Source: an uncultured Alphaproteobacteria bacterium
Lineage (GTDB): Bacteria; Pseudomonadota; Alphaproteobacteria; RF32; CAG-239
Assembly (NCBI GenBank): GCA_944391445.1
Contig: CALXTL010000016.1
Span: 1 to 43,466 of the forward strand
DNA: 43,466 nucleotides
Direction of reading: 5' to 3'
Shown here in pieces: positions 1 through 7,631 of the stretch (position 1 is the stretch's first letter; each line of letters starts with the position of its first letter). A program made the position numbers and the translations under genes. The notes beneath the pieces were generated by a model. The model was not told the origin of the DNA and made no database searches. It was given only the letters and a program-made list of their open reading frames with translations.

Positions 1-32
1 TGGCGACATTGCTGCTTGGCATGTCTCTTCAT
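1..32 (-). CDS. Partial CDS, N-terminus only (unknown product)
   Basis: On the minus strand an ATG at 32-30 is preceded at about six bases by a strong GGAGG ribosome binding site (33-46). The frame stays open to the window edge and reads MKRHAKQQCR. Only ten codons are visible, so no function can be given. The start is inferred from the ribosome binding site alone; a chance match is possible. Confidence 0.4.
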   Translation of the reverse strand, partial: MKRHAKQQCR

Positions 33-61
33 CTCGCCCTCCTTCTTTTTGTCAAATACCT

Positions 62-91
62 ATAGATAATTAATTGTAATCTATTATCTAT
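62..91. promoter_or_regulatory. Inverted repeat, possible operator
   Basis: ATAGATAAT (62-70) and its exact complement ATTATCTAT (83-91) flank a 12-base AT-rich centre. It lies about 30 bases upstream of the minus-strand partial gene and 125 bases upstream of the HdeD-like gene, so it could be an operator for either. AT-rich inverted repeats also arise by chance. Confidence 0.25.
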
Positions 92-215
92 CCTACCAAC
101 TTTTTTCCCCTCAGTCAAGACAATAAAACTTTGCCTTGCAAAGGGACCGACTTGGAAAATACGAAAAAGTGACTACCTTATGCCCAGAATGGCAAAATAT
201 CTGAGGAGAAAAATT

Positions 216-740
216 ATGGAAACTACAAAACATATCAGCTTATGGCATCTGATTGCGGGCGTTGTCATGGTCCTGCTGGGTGTCTTTCTGTGGTTTAACC
301 CTGCAGCCAGTTTGCTCGCTCTGGCCTTATATTTGGGAATAGCTTTCATTGTCATTGGCCTGGGCTATATCAGCGCATCTTTCGCCTCCCGTTCAAGCTG
401 GTATCTGCTGGTGGGGATTTTGGATCTGATGTTGGGGATTATTTTTACGGCAAATATCGGTCTGACTGCTGCCACACTACCCGTCCTTTTGGCCATTTGG
501 TGCATAGCTGTCGGCAGCGTACAAATTATTTCCGCTTTCCGGCTAAAAAATGATGATTTGCCATGGGGCTGGTCTTTAACGGCGGGATTGCTGGGATTAT
601 GCTTCGGCCTGTGGATTTTGGCTTATCCCGTTGTCGGAACTGTGACGCTGAGCGCATTGATCGGAAGTTATTTTTTGTTGTACGGCATTGTAGAAATTAT
701 CGAATATGCCAGCAACAGGCGCGAGCCCGCTTTTGGCTGA
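216..740 (+). CDS. HdeD family (DUF308) membrane protein
   Basis: This 174-residue protein consists almost entirely of hydrophobic segments, about six, arranged as the repeated two-helix units of the HdeD/DUF308 family. The pattern of a glycine-rich helix followed by a WFNPAAS-type loop near residues 25-32 is typical. HdeD of E. coli is an inner-membrane protein of the acid-resistance island whose biochemical role is not settled. The ATG at 216 is chosen over the in-frame ATG at 180 because GAGGAG sits 7-12 bases upstream of it. The gene stands alone and ends just before a strong bidirectional terminator shared with the convergent tRNA-Gln gene. Confidence 0.75.
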   Translation: METTKHISLWHLIAGVVMVLLGVFLWFNPAASLLALALYLGIAFIVIGLGYISASFASRSSWYLLVGILDLMLGIIFTANIGLTAATLPVLLAIWCIAVGSVQIISAFRLKNDDLPWGWSLTAGLLGLCFGLWILAYPVVGTVTLSALIGSYFLLYGIVEIIEYASNRREPAFG

Positions 741-755
741 CAGCGATATCAACAG

Positions 756-793
756 CAACAAAAAAACACCCCCGAAGGGGTGTTTTTTTGTTG
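756..793. terminator. Bidirectional rho-independent terminator
   Basis: A near-perfect 17-bp stem, ACACCCC against GGGGTGT with A-tract and T-tract arms and a CGAA loop. It is flanked by A and T runs on both sides, so it can end the HdeD-like gene on the plus strand and the tRNA-Gln gene on the minus strand. It touches the CCA end of the tRNA. Confidence 0.85.
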
Positions 794-865
794 GCTGCTC
801 CACATGGATTCGAACCACGATTAACGGAGTCAGAGTCCGCTGTCCTACCATTAGACGATGGAGCA
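792..865 (-). tRNA. tRNA-Gln (anticodon CTG)
   Basis: On the minus strand the acceptor stem TGCTCCA (5') pairs with TGGAGCA, followed by discriminator G and an encoded CCA. The anticodon stem GCGGA/TCCGT closes a seven-base loop CTCTGAC, giving anticodon CTG, which reads CAG. The T loop has the usual GGTTCGAATCC core. The length is 74 bases including CCA. It sits between convergent HdeD-like and co-oriented MFS genes, and has its own promoter-like sequence about 20 bases upstream. Confidence 0.93.
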
Positions 866-883
866 ATCATATCGACGTCGCAT

Positions 884-912
884 TTTATATACCAACTAAA
901 AATAAAATGCAA
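884..912 (-). promoter_or_regulatory. Candidate promoter of tRNA-Gln
   Basis: On the minus strand TTGCAT (912-907) and TATAAA (889-884) are separated by 17 bases. The predicted start lies about 10 bases before the mature tRNA. Confidence 0.5.
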
Positions 913-928
913 ACAATTTTTCATAAAA

Positions 929-2086
929 TTATTTATTTAAAATATGCTTATAAGCAAAAGCAATGGCAATTCGCCACAAAACCAGCGCCAAGACGGCACT
1001 CCGCGCCGATGTCTGATCTGCAAACCACCCCGTCAGAGCAAAAATAAAAACACTCAAAAGACCGGCCAGCAACGACACAACCGATCCCATCGTTGCCCGC
1101 TGACGGTCGGTAAACTGTTTTTGCAGCAAAGAATTTTCCATTGTCAAAGACAGACCGTGCCCCAAAGTTGCCGCCGCCATGATAAACGGCGTGGCGGTCG
1201 TATTAAGAATGACCGCAAACAACTTAACCAGCGCATTGCCCAAGACAGAAAAAAACAAAATTTTGCCGGCCTCATATCGGTGAAACAACCGAACCAGGCG
1301 AAAACCGACAAAACCCATCAGCTCTTGCAGCACACGCACCGCATTAATCAGCCACGGCGTAATTAACTGTTCATAATAAGCCCCGGCAAAGCGCCAGTTC
1401 GCCGCGTTGAAACTGTAGTTGAAACTTTTGACAAGCGCCAGACGAATTAATTTTGGGCGCCGGCGCAACAGTATCAGCGAGCGCACAAAATGTTTCCACG
1501 GATTTTCCTTCGGCCGATTGACACATTGCGGCTCGACATAGAAAAAAGCAGCCACCGCCCGCAAGAAAGGCGGAATAACAGAAATCCACGCCAGCACATT
1601 GAGCGAGCTGAAATAAAAAACAACTGTTGCCAACACCGCGCTCAGAGCCAAACCGAGCTCACCGAAGCTTTTGTTAGCGGAAAAAACTTTGGCAAAATTA
1701 CGCGGCTGACCAAGCTCTTTGACCGTCTCATAAACAAAGGCGTCATCCGTTCCCGAAATAAAGGCCTGTCCGCAGCCGATAAACATTGCACCGGCATAGA
1801 GCAAAAACGAGCATTGCATGTCGCCGGCTGCCGCCCACATCAGATATCCCGCCAGAATCAATAAACAGGAGCCAACCATGCTGTACTTACGGCCGATTTT
1901 GTCTGAAACAACGCCGGTCGGAATTTCAAACAGACCCTGTGCCAGATTCATCATGGCGAAAATCAGCATCGCTTCGGTATATGAGCGCGTTATGCTCTCA
2001 AAATAAATAACTGCCACAGCCGATAAAGGCCAAAATCCTGCTAAAAAACTGTCAATTTCAAATAATGTCAGGTTTCTTTTAATCAT
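929..2086 (-). CDS. MFS transporter
   Basis: This 385-residue protein has about eleven or twelve predicted membrane helices. The loop after helix 2 carries GVVSDKIGRKYS, the signature of the major facilitator superfamily (G-x-x-x-D-x-x-G-R-K/R). A long basic loop (about residues 185-205) separates the two halves. The best match by eye is the subgroup of small MFS proteins related to multidrug or sugar carriers. The substrate cannot be read from the sequence. The start ATG at 2086 has no strong Shine-Dalgarno sequence. It is a single gene, divergent from the DUF2934-like gene. Confidence 0.85.
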   Translation of the reverse strand: MIKRNLTLFEIDSFLAGFWPLSAVAVIYFESITRSYTEAMLIFAMMNLAQGLFEIPTGVVSDKIGRKYSMVGSCLLILAGYLMWAAAGDMQCSFLLYAGAMFIGCGQAFISGTDDAFVYETVKELGQPRNFAKVFSANKSFGELGLALSAVLATVVFYFSSLNVLAWISVIPPFLRAVAAFFYVEPQCVNRPKENPWKHFVRSLILLRRRPKLIRLALVKSFNYSFNAANWRFAGAYYEQLITPWLINAVRVLQELMGFVGFRLVRLFHRYEAGKILFFSVLGNALVKLFAVILNTTATPFIMAAATLGHGLSLTMENSLLQKQFTDRQRATMGSVVSLLAGLLSVFIFALTGWFADQTSARSAVLALVLWRIAIAFAYKHILNK

Positions 2087-2214
2087 GGCCGTGACTGTAT
2101 CCCTATCTGTTTAATTTTGCGTAAAGAAAATCGTTTCCTTTTACTTTATATTAAACTTTTTGCCTTAGTCTAAATTCTCGAACACAGAAATTTTCTTTAC
2201 TGGGAGACGATAGA

Positions 2215-2457
2215 ATGAAATTTGACAATAAAGCAATTGCAGAAGCAGCATACTACATCTGGCAGAATAACGGCTGCCCGGCTAATACGCAGGCGCAGGA
2301 TTGGGCCGCCGCCATCAATCAGCTTTCCGCCATGAATGCGGTCAAAACCGCTTCCAAAAGACTGGCATCGGCCAAATCTTCTTTGAACAAAGCAACAGTC
2401 ATTAAAGCCGCCGGCCTTAAGTCTGCCAGCAGCAAATCTGCTTCATTACGAAGTTGA
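2215..2457 (+). CDS. Small DUF2934-like protein with K/A/S-rich tail
   Basis: The 80-residue product starts with a segment (residues 7-31) carrying AYYIWQNNGCP and a downstream QDW, which matches the pattern of the DUF2934 family (A-Y-x-x-W-x-x-x-G-x-P ... D-W). The rest is a low-complexity tail rich in Lys, Ala and Ser, which suggests an unstructured nucleic-acid-binding region, though this is inference. A GGGAG sequence precedes the ATG. The TGA stop at 2455-2457 is followed in frame by 18 more codons of the same Lys/Ser/Thr composition before TAA at 2512-2514, so the gene may have been shortened recently. A terminator follows at 2534. Confidence 0.7.
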   Translation: MKFDNKAIAEAAYYIWQNNGCPANTQAQDWAAAINQLSAMNAVKTASKRLASAKSSLNKATVIKAAGLKSASSKSASLRS

Positions 2458-2533
2458 ACAACAACTTCTTCCAAAACTTCCACGCTCAAAAAAACAAATA
2501 AAAAATCTAAATAATTGACTAAAGTCATTCTCT

Positions 2534-2563
2534 CTCCCCCGGAAAATCCGGGGGAGTTTTTTT
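2534..2563 (+). terminator. Rho-independent terminator
   Basis: CTCCCCCGGA pairs with TCCGGGGGAG around an AAA loop, followed by seven T. It closes the DUF2934-like gene and insulates the polysaccharide operon that follows. Confidence 0.9.
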
Positions 2564-2634
2564 GCATAAATTTTTATATTTGCGCCATTGCTTCTTCTGC
2601 CGTCGTCTTCTGTCCCCAGTATGTTTTATTTTTC

Positions 2635-2673
2635 TTGCTAACCTCTGACCAATTGGCTATACAATATATTGTA
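2635..2673 (+). promoter_or_regulatory. Candidate promoter with overlapping 14-bp palindrome
   Basis: TTGCTA (2635-2640) and TATACA (2658-2663) are 17 bases apart, and the -10 element overlaps a perfect palindrome TACAATATATTGTA (2660-2673). This is the only promoter-like sequence between the upstream terminator and the first glycosyltransferase at 2711. The palindrome could be an operator. Confidence 0.4.
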
Positions 2674-2710
2674 CGTCCATTTAAATTTTGTCTAAAAAGA
2701 TGAAAAGATC

Positions 2711-3571
2711 ATGCCGAAAATATCTGTTCTGATGCCTGTTTACAAAACCAAAGAGGGATATCTCCTTGAGGCAATCCAAAGCATTTTAGAGCAAACTTTT
2801 ACTGACTTTGAATTTCTGATTCTTGATGATGCTCCGGATGATGACCGCGAATCCGTTGTCAGATCTTTTGCCGATCCTCGTATAATCTATCATCAGAACG
2901 ATTGCAATCTGGGCATTACGCCATCGCGCAACAAACTTATCCGGATGGCACGGGGAGAATATCTGGCCGTCATGGATCATGATGACGTTTCCCTGCCTGA
3001 AAGATTTGCCAAGCAAGCGGCGTATCTTGACGCGCATCCTGAAACGGGAGTGGTCGGTACCTGGGTTGACACTTTTCCCAAAAAAGTTGAGCTTCATTTT
3101 CCCGAAGATGATCTTGATATTAAAACTTTATTGACGGATGTCTGCCCGCTGGTTCACCCTTCCGCCATGATTCGAAAATCTGTTTTGGCTGACAATGCTC
3201 TCGGCTATGAAGAAACATTCTCCCCCGCGGAAGATTATCGTTTATGGTGCCGGCTGATGGAACATACCCGTTTTTACAATATTCCGGAAGTTTTGTTCAA
3301 ATACCGGACGCATGACAGCAATACATCTTTACGGCAAAAGCAAAAAATGCAACAAGCGACCAGACGAATCCAAAATGATGTCCGAGCACAATATCCGCAA
3401 CTTTTCAAAAACTGTCTTTATCAATCAACATATCGGCGTTCTGTCCGCCTGTTCGGCTTTATCCCGCTGCTGGATATTGAATCTTACAAAAACAAAACCA
3501 TTGTTCGTTTATTCGGGATGTTCCCGATTTTTTCTTTGAAAGAAAAAAGATGCGCATTCCCTGTCAAATAA
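2711..3571 (+). CDS. Glycosyltransferase family 2
   Basis: This 286-residue protein has a GT-A fold: an N-terminal ISVLMPVYK strand, LILDDA near residue 37, and an acidic MDHDDV motif near residue 93 in the DxD position that binds the metal and nucleotide sugar. Such enzymes transfer single sugars to lipid-linked glycans at the cytoplasmic face of the membrane. It is the first gene of the polysaccharide operon, and its 3' end overlaps the next GT2 gene by 22 bases. The sugar donor and acceptor cannot be inferred. Confidence 0.85.
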   Translation: MPKISVLMPVYKTKEGYLLEAIQSILEQTFTDFEFLILDDAPDDDRESVVRSFADPRIIYHQNDCNLGITPSRNKLIRMARGEYLAVMDHDDVSLPERFAKQAAYLDAHPETGVVGTWVDTFPKKVELHFPEDDLDIKTLLTDVCPLVHPSAMIRKSVLADNALGYEETFSPAEDYRLWCRLMEHTRFYNIPEVLFKYRTHDSNTSLRQKQKMQQATRRIQNDVRAQYPQLFKNCLYQSTYRRSVRLFGFIPLLDIESYKNKTIVRLFGMFPIFSLKEKRCAFPVK

Positions 3572-4362
3572 GTATCTGTATCCCCTGCTATAATCAGGAG
3601 CAGTATATTGGCGAATGTCTGGATTCAATTTTAGCGCAGACTTTTGACGATTATGAAATTATCGTTGTCGATGACGGTTCGACCGATGGTTCTGCCGCAA
3701 TTGTGCAAAAATATGCCGACAGATGTCCGGTTCTCCGTCTGATCAAACAAAAAAATCAGGGTGTTGTCTCCGCCCGGAACAACGCAATTTCCGCTGCTTG
3801 CGGCCAATATATTTATCCGCTGGATGCCGATGACAAACTTGCGCCTGATTGTCTTGAAAAGCTTTATCAGGTGATGAGCAGCGGAAAAGTCGACGTTGTT
3901 TATTCTCTTGCCGAGCGCTTTGGTGAAGAGACTGGCATTTTGCCGGTAGATTTCCCCTCCGTGTGGAATATGTGTCTGGGCAATCAGGTGACCAGCGCCG
4001 CTCTTTTCCGAAAATCCGACTGGGAAAAATACGGCGGCTATGACCCGCATATGAACGCCGGCTGGGAAGACTGGGAATTTTGGATAAACTTTGTTTTGGA
4101 CAGGAGATTATTCCGCTGTATTCCGGAAAAATTGTTATTCTACCGCATCACTTCTGCTTCCAGAAATCATCGTATTGATAAAAAAACGGGTAAAACTTTA
4201 AAAAAGTATATCTATAATAAACATAGTCGGTTATTATTCTACCGATACGTTATAAATTTTATTCGCCTTTTCTTTTGCAAAAAAAGAAAAAAATCAGGAG
4301 AAACAATCGTTAAGGTTTTCGGGATAACCATCTCGAAAAAATTATCTAAAGCTAAAAATTAA
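3550..4362 (+). CDS. Glycosyltransferase family 2
   Basis: The 270-residue product opens with ISICIPCYNQEQYIGECLDS, followed by VVDDGSTDGS and LDADDK, the canonical GT2 motifs for nucleotide-sugar and metal binding. WEDWEFW near residue 175 resembles the acceptor-side ED motif of inverting GT2 enzymes, whose Asp serves as catalytic base. The C-terminal 50 residues are strongly basic and AT-rich in sequence. The start overlaps the upstream glycosyltransferase by 22 bases, so the two are probably translated together. Confidence 0.85.
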   Translation: MRIPCQISICIPCYNQEQYIGECLDSILAQTFDDYEIIVVDDGSTDGSAAIVQKYADRCPVLRLIKQKNQGVVSARNNAISAACGQYIYPLDADDKLAPDCLEKLYQVMSSGKVDVVYSLAERFGEETGILPVDFPSVWNMCLGNQVTSAALFRKSDWEKYGGYDPHMNAGWEDWEFWINFVLDRRLFRCIPEKLLFYRITSASRNHRIDKKTGKTLKKYIYNKHSRLLFYRYVINFIRLFFCKKRKKSGETIVKVFGITISKKLSKAKN

Positions 4363-4387
4363 TGTGCATATACTCAAGGAGAGCAAA

Positions 4388-5167
4388 ATGAAAGTTGTAA
4401 TTCTGGCCGGTGGACTTGGTACGCGCCTGGGCGAAGAAACAAATATTAAACCTAAGCCGATGGTTGGTATTGGCGGCTATCCTATTTTATGGCATATTAT
4501 GAAAATATATTCTCATTACGGCTTTAATGATTTTGTTATCCTGACCGGTTATAAGCAGGAAATTATTAAAGACTACTTCGTCAACTACTATATGAATAAT
4601 TCAAATGTGACGATTGACCTGAGCAATAACATTGTTGATGTTCATCAGACAATGTGCGAGCCCTGGAAAGTGACAATGTTTTATACCGGGCGGAACACAA
4701 TGACTGGCGCGCGAATCAGAAAAATCAAGGATTTTATCGGAAATGAAGCTTTCATGCTGACATATGGCGACGGCGTTTCCGATGTCAATATAAAGAAACT
4801 GCTTGAGTTTCATCGTCAAAACGGAAAGTTATGCACATTAACATCCGTTCAGCCTTCAGGGCGTTTTGGCGCTGTTGAAATCTCCGAGGACGGGCTCATT
4901 ACTCATTTTAAGGAAAAGCCCAAAGGCGACGGCTCATGGATCAACGGCGGCTTCATGGTGTGCGAGCCGGGCGTCTTTGACTATATCCCCGAAGGCGAAG
5001 ATATCATCTGGGAACAAGAACCTTTACGCGGCATGGTGGCTGAGCGGCAGCTTGCCGCCTATCGGCATGACGGCTTTTGGAAACCGATGGATACGTTGAA
5101 AGACAAAAACGATCTGAATGCGATGTGGGCGGAAGGCAAAGCTCCCTGGAAGATATGGAAGGATTGA
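4388..5167 (+). CDS. rfbF: Glucose-1-phosphate cytidylyltransferase
   Basis: The enzyme makes CDP-glucose from CTP and glucose-1-phosphate, the first step to CDP-3,6-dideoxyhexoses. The 259-residue product starts VVILAGGLGTRLGEET, the nucleotidyltransferase signature, and continues KPKPMVGIGGYPILWHIM and, in the middle, YGDGVSDV, all typical of RfbF. The start at 4388 is taken because AAGGAG lies 7-12 bases upstream; the in-frame ATG at 4364 lacks one and adds eight residues not found in the family. rfbG and rfbH follow directly, so the three pathway genes are in reaction order. Confidence 0.95.
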   Translation: MKVVILAGGLGTRLGEETNIKPKPMVGIGGYPILWHIMKIYSHYGFNDFVILTGYKQEIIKDYFVNYYMNNSNVTIDLSNNIVDVHQTMCEPWKVTMFYTGRNTMTGARIRKIKDFIGNEAFMLTYGDGVSDVNIKKLLEFHRQNGKLCTLTSVQPSGRFGAVEISEDGLITHFKEKPKGDGSWINGGFMVCEPGVFDYIPEGEDIIWEQEPLRGMVAERQLAAYRHDGFWKPMDTLKDKNDLNAMWAEGKAPWKIWKD

Positions 5168-5170
5168 GCC

Positions 5171-6262
5171 ATGATATTTAATAATATTTATGCAGGGAAG
5201 ACCGTCCTTGTCACCGGCTGTGCCGGCTTTAAGGGAAGCTGGCTGTCTTTTTGGCTGAAACGGCTAGGTGCTAAAGTTGTCGGTTATTCACTTTTGCCCG
5301 ACACAGCGGAACGCCTGTATGAAGTGCTTGGTTTGTCACAGCTTCTGGATGATGTGCTGATTGCCGATATTCGCGATTCCGAAAAACTCGAATCTTTTTT
5401 CCATAAACATGACCCTGAAATTGTTTTTCATCTGGCGGCCCAGCCGATTGTCCGGTTAAGCTACCTGGAACCTTTGGAAACATACGAGACCAATGTGATC
5501 GGCACGCTGAAAGTTTTGGAAGCCGCGCGCAAAACTTCTTCGGTTAAATCCTTTGTCAATGTGACCACCGATAAATGTTATGAAAATAAAGAAAAGCAAG
5601 AAGGCTATCGGGAAGACGAACCGATGGGCGGTTATGATATGTACTCTTCATCAAAAGGCTGTTCCGAGCTTTTGACTTCATCTTACCGTCGTTCTTTTTT
5701 ATCTGAGGGACATCCATTTGCTCTGGCTTCTGCCCGGGCGGGCAATGTCATCGGCGGCGGCGACTGGGCAAAGGACCGTCTGATCCCGGACTGTATCAAA
5801 GCCTTTGCCGCCGGAGAAACTGTTTTTATCCGCAACCCTTTGGCGACCAGACCCTGGCAACATGTGCTTGAACCTCTGGCCGGTTATCTGCGACTGGGGC
5901 AAAAGCTTTTGGAAAAAGGGGCGCAATATGCACAAGGCTACAATTTTGGCCCTGAGCCGAATAAAAGCATTAAAGTTTGTGCCGTGGCGCAAAAAGTTGC
6001 CGAGATTTGGGGATCTGGCAAAGTCGAAGTCGGAAAAGCCGACGGCCTGCATGAAGCGACACTTCTTCAGCTTGATATTGAAAAAGCTGAACGCGAATTA
6101 GGGGTAAGACCTGTTTACACGGCGGAAGAAGCAATTATTAAGACCACGCAATGGTACAAAACATTTTATGAGCGTCAGACGGATATCATTACTTATACTC
6201 AAAGCCAAATTGACGAGTTTATTCAAACGGCGCAAGCGAAAAAAATTGAATGGAGCATTTGA
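5171..6262 (+). CDS. rfbG: CDP-glucose 4,6-dehydratase
   Basis: This enzyme converts CDP-glucose to CDP-4-keto-6-deoxyglucose with bound NAD. The 363-residue product is an extended short-chain dehydrogenase: GCAGFKG (residues 16-22) is the GxxGxxG nucleotide-binding loop, a TDKCYENKE segment carries the active-site Thr-Asp/Lys region, and YSSSK supplies the catalytic Tyr and Lys. RNPLATRPWQHVLEPLAGY in the C-terminal half is typical of RfbG. It begins three bases after rfbF and is followed at two bases by rfbH. Confidence 0.95.
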   Translation: MIFNNIYAGKTVLVTGCAGFKGSWLSFWLKRLGAKVVGYSLLPDTAERLYEVLGLSQLLDDVLIADIRDSEKLESFFHKHDPEIVFHLAAQPIVRLSYLEPLETYETNVIGTLKVLEAARKTSSVKSFVNVTTDKCYENKEKQEGYREDEPMGGYDMYSSSKGCSELLTSSYRRSFLSEGHPFALASARAGNVIGGGDWAKDRLIPDCIKAFAAGETVFIRNPLATRPWQHVLEPLAGYLRLGQKLLEKGAQYAQGYNFGPEPNKSIKVCAVAQKVAEIWGSGKVEVGKADGLHEATLLQLDIEKAERELGVRPVYTAEEAIIKTTQWYKTFYERQTDIITYTQSQIDEFIQTAQAKKIEWSI

Positions 6263-6263
6263 T

Positions 6264-7631
6264 ATGAGCAAAGAAGAAATCAGACAAAAGATTCTTTCCC
6301 TGGCCGGAGATTATATGACTGCCGTTGAACAGGAAAATGCCGGCAAAGAAAAAAAATATATCCCGGCTTCAGGTAAAAATATTGGCGTTGAAGAATTGGT
6401 TAATATGCTGGATGCATCTTTGGACATGTGGCTCACGGCAGGTCGGTTTAATGATAAATTTGAAAAAAACTTTGCGCAAAAACTCGGCGTTAAATATGCG
6501 CTGACGACAAATTCCGGTTCTTCGGCCAATCTGCTGGCTTTTTCTGCGCTTACTTCGCATAAACTGAAAGACCGCGCCTTGCAAAAAGGCGATGAAGTGA
6601 TTGCCGTGGCGGCCGGTTTTCCGACCACAATCAACCCGATTATTCAAAACGGCATGATTCCGGTTTTTGTGGATTGCGAAGTCGGAACCTATAATATTGA
6701 CGCCGGCAAAATTGAAGAAGCAATCTCGCCGAAAACCAAAGCCATTTTTCTGGCGCATACGCTGGGCAACATGTATGATATGGATAAGATCATGGATATT
6801 GCCGACAAACATCATCTTTGGGTGATTGAGGACAGTTGTGACGCTCTTGGCGCCCAATGGAAAGGAAAATATGCCGGAACAATCGGCCATATCGGAACTT
6901 ATAGTTTTTACCCCGCGCACCATATTACCATGGGCGAAGGCGGCGCCGTCATAACGAATGATCCGCTTTTGCACCGCATCATTTTATCATTCCGCGATTG
7001 GGGACGGGATTGCTGGTGCAAACCGGGATGCGACGACACCTGTCATAATCGTTTTAAGATGAAGCTTGGCAACCTGCCGGAAGGCTATGACCATAAATAT
7101 ACCTATTCCCATATCGGATATAATCTCAAAATTACGGATTGGCAGGCAGCCATTGCTTTGGCCCAACTGAGTAAGCTTGACCGATTTCTGGAAATGCGTC
7201 GGCAAAACGCCGAAACACTGCTTCATGAATTGGATGATCTGCAACAATATCTGATTCTGCCCCGCATCACCCCAAATTGCACGCCATCGTGGTTTGGCTT
7301 TTTGATTTCCGTCAAAGAAGATGCGCCTTTCAGCAAACAAGAAATGGTGACTTATCTGGAAGCAAACGGCATTGGCACGCGTCAGTTATTTGCCGGCAAC
7401 ATACTGAGACAGCCTATGATTGCGGAAAGTGATGTTAAATTGCGGATCGGCTCATCGCCGATAATGAAAGCAAAACAACTGGACGAATCCTGCTATGCAC
7501 GGCTGCCCGGCACCGAATTTATTATGAATAATACTTTCTGGGTCGGCGTTGCTCAAAACAATACCCCCGAAGATATGAAACGGACATCACAGGTCATTCA
7601 CCAGTTTATCAGGATAAAGACAAATGCTTAG
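6264..7631 (+). CDS. rfbH: CDP-6-deoxy-4-ketoglucose 3-dehydrase (E1)
   Basis: E1 removes the C3 hydroxyl using pyridoxamine phosphate and a [2Fe-2S] cluster. The 455-residue protein has the aspartate aminotransferase fold, but the PLP-binding Lys is replaced by His at residue 220 in FYPAHHITMGEGG, the hallmark of this enzyme. Cys192, Cys250, Cys252 and Cys260 have the spacing C-x57-C-x1-C-x7-C reported for the E1 cluster. The start at 6264 follows rfbG by one base; the longer open frame from 6168 would overlap rfbG. The partner reductase E3 (RfbI/AscD) is not in this window. Confidence 0.96.
   Translation: MSKEEIRQKILSLAGDYMTAVEQENAGKEKKYIPASGKNIGVEELVNMLDASLDMWLTAGRFNDKFEKNFAQKLGVKYALTTNSGSSANLLAFSALTSHKLKDRALQKGDEVIAVAAGFPTTINPIIQNGMIPVFVDCEVGTYNIDAGKIEEAISPKTKAIFLAHTLGNMYDMDKIMDIADKHHLWVIEDSCDALGAQWKGKYAGTIGHIGTYSFYPAHHITMGEGGAVITNDPLLHRIILSFRDWGRDCWCKPGCDDTCHNRFKMKLGNLPEGYDHKYTYSHIGYNLKITDWQAAIALAQLSKLDRFLEMRRQNAETLLHELDDLQQYLILPRITPNCTPSWFGFLISVKEDAPFSKQEMVTYLEANGIGTRQLFAGNILRQPMIAESDVKLRIGSSPIMKAKQLDESCYARLPGTEFIMNNTFWVGVAQNNTPEDMKRTSQVIHQFIRIKTNA

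Noticed and set aside
563..1047. Overlapping frames spanning the tRNA-Gln region
   Set aside because: They cross a terminator and a tRNA gene and lack ribosome binding sites.
1371..1589. Several open frames on both strands inside the MFS gene
   Set aside because: They are shadows of the 385-residue MFS transporter, whose motifs and membrane pattern are clear.
2455..2514. Reassigned TGA codon (alternative genetic code)
   Set aside because: Many genes in the window end in TGA at family-typical ends (rfbF, hflC, birA region neighbours) and Trp is encoded by TGG, so the standard bacterial code applies.
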